Below are positions 8,101-11,725 of a DNA stretch of 11,725 bases, piece by piece. Origin of the DNA: Ruminococcus sp. (GTDB lineage Bacteria; Bacillota; Clostridia; Oscillospirales; Ruminococcaceae); the NCBI GenBank assembly GCA_014799765.1, contig JAAVHK010000074.1, positions 1 to 11,725 of the forward strand, given 5' to 3'. A program made the translations under genes and the position numbers. Position 1 is the first letter of the stretch. Each line of letters begins with the position of its first letter. The notes beneath the pieces were generated by a model. It did not search any database. It saw only the letters and a program-made list of their open reading frames with translations, and was not told where the DNA came from.

Positions 8101-8390
8101 CACAGAGCGTACTGACAAGAAACATGATAGCTTCAAATCTCGTGCATAAGATTTCTGACGGTGAACCGAATGTTGTGACATTACTTGAAAGCGGTAAAAT
8201 AAATTATGTAATATCGACTTCCGCAAAGGGAAGACTTCCGGAACGTGACAGTGTTAAAATGCGTAGAAAGTCTATAGAACGTTCAATATGTAGTCTCACG
8301 GCTATAGATACCGCTAAATCTCTTGCGAAAGTCCTTGAATCCGGACGGACTATCAATGACGTTGAACTTATTGACATAACAGAAATATAA
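5199..8390 (+). CDS. carB: Carbamoyl-phosphate synthase large subunit
   Basis: CarB makes carbamoyl phosphate from bicarbonate, ammonia supplied by CarA, and two ATP. The 1063-residue product is full length (the E. coli protein has 1073). It has the ancient internal duplication: the first ATP-grasp half opens with VIGSGPIVIGQAAEFDYAG near residue 12 and the second with VFGSGPIRIGQGIEFDY near residue 554. The metal-binding ends of the two ATP-grasp modules are visible as EVNPRVSRSSALASK and EVNPRSSRTVPYISK. The first half carries out carboxyphosphate formation and the second carbamate phosphorylation. A C-terminal MGS-type regulatory domain runs from about residue 934 (GGVLISVRDTDK, FATSGTQSVL) to the end. 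In this family it binds effectors such as UMP or PRPP, so product control is likely. GAGG at 5185-5188, inside the end of carA, is the probable ribosome site. A strong terminator follows 6 bases after the stop. Confidence 0.98.
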   Translation: MPLRKDIKKVLVIGSGPIVIGQAAEFDYAGTQACRALKQEGLEVVLINSNPATIMTDKAMADKVYIEPLTLDVVKRIIEIEKPDSVLSTLGGQTGLTLSMQLAEEGFLESHNVKLLGADPETIHKAEDRQAFKDTMEKIGEPCIPSKVVETVEDAMEFAKVIDYPVIVRPAFTLGGTGGGIAQNPEELHEIATNGLRLSPITQILVEKCISGWKEIEFEVIRDAKGNVITVCSMENFDPVGVHTGDSIVIAPAVTLTDREYQMLRTSAINIIKELKVEGGCNCQFALHPTSFEYAVIEVNPRVSRSSALASKATGYPIAKVATRIAVGYTLDEIVNQVTGKTYACFEPALDYVVVKFPKWAFDKFVYAKRTLGTQMKATGEVMAIGTSFEQAIMKAVRSVELGLDTMNLKKLEKYSTEEIRERLHIIDDERSFTVFEALKRGITPEEIHDITMIDNWFLYKLLNLVELEKWLSDGQLTEEKYNTAKQYGYLDSTIERISGQKCPVKKHAVYKMVDTCAGEFKAETPYFYSTFDDENEALQFIERQNTGKKKVIVFGSGPIRIGQGIEFDYCSVHCVWTLKELGYEAVICNNNPETVSTDFDTGDRLYFDPLTKEDVESIIETEKPYGVVVQFGGQTAIKLTRHLSDMGVNILGTSADMIDAAEDRERFDEILEKCGIPRPQGHTVMTTEEAVISAESLGYPVLLRPSYVLGGQNMIIAHSKADVIEYMGIITSHMIENPVLIDKYMMGTEVEVDAICDGEDFLIPGIMEHIERAGVHSGDSISIYPAQHLSDRIKRIIVEYTRKLAKELNVIGLVNIQYVVYNHEVYVIEVNPRSSRTVPYISKVTGIPMVDIATKIMFGAKLKDMSYQSGLYPAGDYVAVKVPVFSFEKLTDVDTMLGPEMKSTGECLGIGRNLEDALLKGLIGAGFDLKREGGVLISVRDTDKQEILPIADKFERMGFELFATSGTQSVLTRNMIASNLVHKISDGEPNVVTLLESGKINYVISTSAKGRLPERDSVKMRRKSIERSICSLTAIDTAKSLAKVLESGRTINDVELIDITEI

Positions 8391-8396
8391 TTCCAT

Positions 8397-8432
8397 ACTA
8401 CCGGATATTTTAAGATGTCCGGTAGTTTTTTT
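8397..8432 (+). terminator. Strong intrinsic terminator after carB
   Basis: A 12-base-pair stem (8397-8408 with 8415-8426; core ACTACCGGA/TCCGGTAGT perfect, one G-U near the loop) closes the six-base loop TTTAAG and runs into seven T's (8426-8432). This should end the trmB-carB transcription unit. Confidence 0.92.
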
Positions 8433-8495
8433 CCGAAAAAACTGTAAATTTTATACAAAAAATATAATTTTCACCGGATTAACGCAATATTTTAA

Positions 8496-8524
8496 TTGAC
8501 TGTATCCGGATATAATAGTATAAT
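8496..8524 (+). promoter_or_regulatory. Near-consensus sigma-A promoter for the lipoprotein/ABC unit
   Basis: TTGACT (8496-8501) and TATAAT (8519-8524) are separated by exactly 17 bases, one mismatch from full consensus. A second TATAAT at 8511-8516 is too close to the -35 box to be the active one. The start of transcription should be near 8531, giving a leader of about 30 bases before the ATG at 8562. No clear operator palindrome is visible, so strong and perhaps constitutive expression is likely. Bases 8433-8495 upstream are AT-rich, and I see nothing else there. Confidence 0.85.
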
Positions 8525-8561
8525 ATAACTTACAGATTAATTACAAGGAGATTTTAAAATC

Positions 8562-9296
8562 ATGAAAAATTTAACAAAATTCGTAATCTGTCTGCTGACG
8601 TGCATGACTTTTACGGCGGTCACGGGCTGTGACGGAAAAAAACCAACAGAAGAAAACAGTGAATCGTCCGTTGTTTCAGACGCTTCAACAACTGGTGAGA
8701 TTGTTTCGGAAAGTACTACTGTTCCGGAAGAAACTACCACGGAAGATGTAACCGAAGATACAACGGAAGATTCTGCTGAAAATTCTGTTGACTATATGTC
8801 AATATTAAATGCTTATCATCAGGCATATATCGACGGCAATGCAGATGCGGTATACACTCTTTTCTGTCCGGACGAAATAACCGCTTTCGATTCCTATATG
8901 AAAGAGTATCTCAAAAATAATATCGGCGAATCCGAAGAACTCGTAGAAGATATGTTTTCAAAGGAAAATGTAATGTCCGCTATAAAGGGCTCTGTGAATA
9001 ATATTCACGATATAATGGATAACTATAACCAGAGTGCCAATGACCCATGGTCAGTAAGCATAAATGAAGGTACCGTTGAACACTATACTGTTGAAGAAAT
9101 CGCACAGATTAACGCCGATTTAGGTCTGAATATCACTGACGGTTATATGTGTGAAATACCGTTCTATAAGAACGATTTGAATGAAGAAACTTTTGTCGCT
9201 GAACCGGCTTCTGTTTTTCAGATTAATGACAACTGGTATATAAGTTACAGTGTAGCCTGTGACCGTCTCATTGAATTTATGGATATAGATTTCTGA
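8562..9296 (+). CDS. Lipoprotein of unknown function with Ser/Thr/Glu-rich linker
   Basis: The 244-residue precursor starts with a lipoprotein signal peptide (KNLTK, a hydrophobic core, then the lipobox VTGC with C23 as the modified residue), so the mature protein should be anchored on the outer face of the cytoplasmic membrane. Residues of about 27-75 form an acidic, low-complexity linker of Ser, Thr, Val and Glu (TTTEDVTEDTTEDS), typical of wall-spanning stalks in Gram-positive bacteria. A folded domain follows from about 77 to 244 and opens with ILNAYHQAYIDGNADAVYTLF. The opening resembles NTF2-like or DUF4878-type lipoprotein domains, but this is uncertain. AAGGAG (8545-8550) is the ribosome site, downstream of a near-consensus promoter. 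The ABC exporter gene begins 14 bases after the stop, so the lipoprotein is probably co-transcribed with it. Whether it works with the exporter is not shown. Confidence 0.9.
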   Translation: MKNLTKFVICLLTCMTFTAVTGCDGKKPTEENSESSVVSDASTTGEIVSESTTVPEETTTEDVTEDTTEDSAENSVDYMSILNAYHQAYIDGNADAVYTLFCPDEITAFDSYMKEYLKNNIGESEELVEDMFSKENVMSAIKGSVNNIHDIMDNYNQSANDPWSVSINEGTVEHYTVEEIAQINADLGLNITDGYMCEIPFYKNDLNEETFVAEPASVFQINDNWYISYSVACDRLIEFMDIDF

Positions 9297-9310
9297 AAAA
9301 AAGGTGTATC

Positions 9311-11041
9311 ATGAAAAAGTTACTGAAATATTTAAGGAATTATAAAAAAGAACTCGTTTTCGGACCTTTTTTCAAACTTCTTGAGGCTATCTTTGAACTG
9401 ACTGTACCGCACGTCATGGCGAAGATTATCGACATAGGCATAGAAAACAATGATACAAAATATATACTCCGTATGTCCGGACTTATTATATTACTGGGAT
9501 TCTGTGGGCTTGGATTCGCATTGACTTGTCAGTTACTTGCTTCCAGATGTGCATACGGTTTCGGAACTGAACTCAGAACTGATTTATATAAACATATAAA
9601 TTCACTGTCATATACAAGTATTGATAAAGTAGGTACAGCGTCACTTATAAACCGTCTGACGAATGATTCAAACACCGTACAGAACGGTGTGAATATGTTC
9701 ATAAGACTTGCTACACGTTCACCGTTTCTTGTTATAGGTGCAATGGTAAGGGCAATGATGATTGATTTGAAACTTTCGCTTATATTCCTTGTTGTAGCCG
9801 TACTGACAACTATCGTTATAGTATCGGTAATGCACAGGACTGTACCTATGTACAAGACCACACAGAAAAATCTTGACAGGGCATCACTTCTTACACGTGA
9901 AAATTTAGAGGGTGCAAGAGTTATACGTGCATTTTCCAGACAGCAGGAAGAAATTGACGATTTCAGGAAATCTGTAGACGATATTGCGGAAAGTTCCATA
10001 GCAGTCGGCAGAATATCATCTATTCTGAATCCGTTTTCTTTCATGGTAATGAATTTAGGTATAGTATTTATTTTGTGGTTCGGTGGCGTCAGAATTGATA
10101 CAGGCTATCTTACACAGGGTGAACTCACTGAATTTACCAACTACATGACACAGATTTTACTTGCTCTGATAGTCCTTGCGAATCTTATTGTTACGTTTAC
10201 AAAGGCATTTGCTTCCGCAAACCGTATAAGCGAAGTTTTCGCCATACAACCCGAAACATCAGGCGGTAACGAAAAACCCGCTGACCATAAAGACTACAGA
10301 AACATTATCGAATTTAAAAACGTATCGTTTTCATACGATACTGCCGGTGACCACTCCATAAAAAATATATCTTTCACACTCGAAAGGGGTAAGATGTTAG
10401 GAATCATAGGCGGTACTGGTAGCGGTAAATCCACACTTGCAAATCTTATACCTTGTTTCTATCGTGCAACCGAAGGTGAGATTTTAATTTCCGGCGTTGA
10501 CGTATACAACTACAATTTCAGCGAGTTAAGAAAGACTATCGGTTTAGTACCTCAAAAAGTTGTACTGTTTACCGGTACAGTCCGTGATAACATGAAGTGG
10601 CATAAGCAGTCAGCTACAGACGAGGAAATTATTTCAGCTTTGAAGACCGCTCAGGCGTGGGAGTTCGTCGAAAAAATGCCGAATGGTCTTGACACCAATA
10701 TTTCACAGGGTGGTAAGAATCTTTCCGGCGGTCAGAAACAAAGAATTTCCATAGCACGTGCTATTGTCGGAAATCCTGATATACTGATTCTTGACGATTC
10801 AACCAGTGCTTTAGACTACGCTACAGACCTTGCACTCCGTAAGGCTCTTAAAAAGGATATACCTGATACTACTGTTATAATGATTTCACAACGTACCACT
10901 TCACTGAAAGACGCTGACAAAATTATCGTCATGGATGACGGCGAGGCAGTCGGAATGGGTACGCACGATGAGTTACTGAAAACCTGCGAAATCTACAGTG
11001 AAATATATAAATCACAAATGAACGAAAAGGAGGGCGTATAA
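9311..11041 (+). CDS. ABC exporter half-transporter, degenerate-site type (TM287/BmrC-like)
   Basis: This 576-residue half-transporter has an N-terminal six-helix export domain (hydrophobic segments near residues 15-35, 52-78, 135-172, 237-260 and 278-300) and a C-terminal ATPase domain from about 330. Walker A is GGTGSGKST (K373), the Q-loop is VPQKVVLF, the signature is LSGGQ (471-475), and Walker B is ILILD495. The residue after Walker B, normally the catalytic Glu, is D496, and the switch-loop His is replaced by Q527 (MISQRTTS). In heterodimeric exporters such as TM287/288 and BmrCD one subunit has a non-consensus site like this; that is family knowledge. Substrate is unknown; drug or lipid-like export is the usual assumption. 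AAAGGTG precedes the ATG, and the stop overlaps the start of the next half-transporter gene by one base. Confidence 0.93.
   Translation: MKKLLKYLRNYKKELVFGPFFKLLEAIFELTVPHVMAKIIDIGIENNDTKYILRMSGLIILLGFCGLGFALTCQLLASRCAYGFGTELRTDLYKHINSLSYTSIDKVGTASLINRLTNDSNTVQNGVNMFIRLATRSPFLVIGAMVRAMMIDLKLSLIFLVVAVLTTIVIVSVMHRTVPMYKTTQKNLDRASLLTRENLEGARVIRAFSRQQEEIDDFRKSVDDIAESSIAVGRISSILNPFSFMVMNLGIVFILWFGGVRIDTGYLTQGELTEFTNYMTQILLALIVLANLIVTFTKAFASANRISEVFAIQPETSGGNEKPADHKDYRNIIEFKNVSFSYDTAGDHSIKNISFTLERGKMLGIIGGTGSGKSTLANLIPCFYRATEGEILISGVDVYNYNFSELRKTIGLVPQKVVLFTGTVRDNMKWHKQSATDEEIISALKTAQAWEFVEKMPNGLDTNISQGGKNLSGGQKQRISIARAIVGNPDILILDDSTSALDYATDLALRKALKKDIPDTTVIMISQRTTSLKDADKIIVMDDGEAVGMGTHDELLKTCEIYSEIYKSQMNEKEGV
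11028..11033 (+). promoter_or_regulatory. Ribosome binding site of the second ABC gene
   Basis: AGGAGG, within the longer AAAAGGAGGG and inside the last codons of the first ABC gene, lies 7 bases before the ATG at 11041. The ATG overlaps the upstream TAA by one base (TAATG), so translation of the two subunits is probably coupled. Confidence 0.8.
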
Positions 11042-11725
11042 TGTCCGATACTCTTAAAAGGGTCATTTCGTATGCCCGTCCTTATATAGCCTATCTGGTG
11101 AGTACAATTATTTTTGCTGTAGCCGGTGTAGGTTTGTCTCTTTTAGTACCGGTCTTCATTGGCGATGCCGTCGACTGTTGCATAGCTAAGGGAAATGTCG
11201 ATTTCAATGACCTGAAAAAAATAGTCACGAAACTGGCTGTTATGGTAATCGCAAGTGGTATTTTCCAGTGGATTATGAGTTTATGTACAAATAAACTTGC
11301 ATTTCTTACTATACGTGATTTGCGTGCGGATATTTTCAATAAACTTGAAAGAGTACCTCTTAAATACATTGACGGTCATACGAAAGGCGAACTCACAAGC
11401 CGTGTTATAAACGATATTGAAATTGTTTCCGACGGTCTTTTACAGGGATTCACACAGTTTTTCAGCAGTGTGATGACTATTATCGGAACTCTTATTTTCA
11501 TGATGTTCATAAATTTCAGGATTGCTATTGTTGTTGTAATAATGACCCCTATTTCATTCATAACCGCTTCCAAGATAACAAAAGCCTCACACGATTCGTA
11601 CATGAAACAGTCTAAACTTCGTGGCGATATGGTAGGTCTTTCAGAGGAAATGACAGGTAATCAGAAAATTTTAAAGGCGTTTGTCTACGAGGGCAGAGCT
11701 ATGGAACGTTTTGACCAGATAAACA
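11041..11725 (+). CDS. ABC exporter half-transporter, partner subunit, 3' end cut off
   Basis: The frame opens at the ATG at 11041 and stays open to the window end: 228 codons and one extra base. It begins MSDTLKRVISYARPYIAYL, and the visible part is a type I exporter membrane domain. Hydrophobic helices lie near residues 17-40, 63-82 and 138-182, and the loop FNKLERVPLKYIDGHTKGELTSR... contains the coupling-helix region that is strongly conserved in this family (FDxxxxGxLxxRxxxD). The ATPase domain is outside the window. By its position after a degenerate-site subunit, and the coupled start, it should be the partner carrying the intact catalytic site, but that cannot be seen here. Confidence 0.9.
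   Translation, partial: MSDTLKRVISYARPYIAYLVSTIIFAVAGVGLSLLVPVFIGDAVDCCIAKGNVDFNDLKKIVTKLAVMVIASGIFQWIMSLCTNKLAFLTIRDLRADIFNKLERVPLKYIDGHTKGELTSRVINDIEIVSDGLLQGFTQFFSSVMTIIGTLIFMMFINFRIAIVVVIMTPISFITASKITKASHDSYMKQSKLRGDMVGLSEEMTGNQKILKAFVYEGRAMERFDQIN

Noticed and set aside
5199..8390. Internal repeat in carB
   Set aside because: The similarity of the two halves is the ancient duplication present in all CarB proteins, not a local event.
8391..8561. Search for a riboswitch or small RNA in the intergenic region
   Set aside because: The space is accounted for by the terminator, an AT-rich stretch, the promoter and a leader of about 30 bases, which leaves no room for a structured aptamer.
9529..10044. 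Minus-strand open frame (171 codons) within the first ABC gene
   Set aside because: It is antisense to the conserved membrane domain of the exporter, shows no recognisable motif, and has no promoter or ribosome site.

Overview
The window looks like a chromosomal housekeeping stretch from a low-to-mid GC Bacillota, most likely a Ruminococcus-like member of the Oscillospiraceae. The basis is the clostridial form of TrmB, the group 2 PyrF, Gram-positive style Shine-Dalgarno sites (AAGGAG, AGGAGG), a TTG start, and codon use rich in ATA, GAA, CCG and TCC. The genus is inferred from style, not proven. Every gene reads on the + strand and the genes are tightly packed. The longest gene-free stretch is 171 bases (8391-8561).

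Region 1 (1-8432) is a dense run: the 3' part of trmB (tRNA m7G46 methyltransferase), a 71-codon orphan ORF, pyrC (dihydroorotase), pyrF (OMP decarboxylase), two tandem paralogous small acidic proteins of unknown function, carA and carB (both subunits of carbamoyl-phosphate synthase), and a strong intrinsic terminator. CarAB makes carbamoyl phosphate (step 1), PyrC closes the dihydroorotate ring (step 3) and PyrF makes UMP (last step). The genes for pyrB, pyrD/pyrK and pyrE are not in the window. A hairpin followed by four T's, with a possible weak promoter on top of it, lies just before carA, so carAB may be partly uncoupled from the upstream genes. No PyrR-type attenuator was recognised.

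Region 2 (8433-11725) is a separate unit. It starts with an almost consensus sigma-A promoter (TTGACT, 17 bases, TATAAT), then a lipoprotein of unknown function with a Ser/Thr/Glu-rich linker, then two overlapping ABC exporter half-transporter genes. The first is complete and has Asp and Gln in place of the catalytic Glu and switch His, as in the degenerate-site subunit of heterodimeric exporters. The second is cut by the window end.

Most of the window is conventional. The points worth a second look are the tandem paralogous unknown proteins inside the pyrimidine run, the short basic ORF between trmB and pyrC, the asymmetric ABC pair with its lipoprotein, and a composition signal: by eye I find no GATC and no GGCC anywhere in 11.7 kb, although CCGG and GTAC are common. 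I see no CRISPR array, insertion sequence, tRNA or rRNA, and no evidence of a wholly new system.
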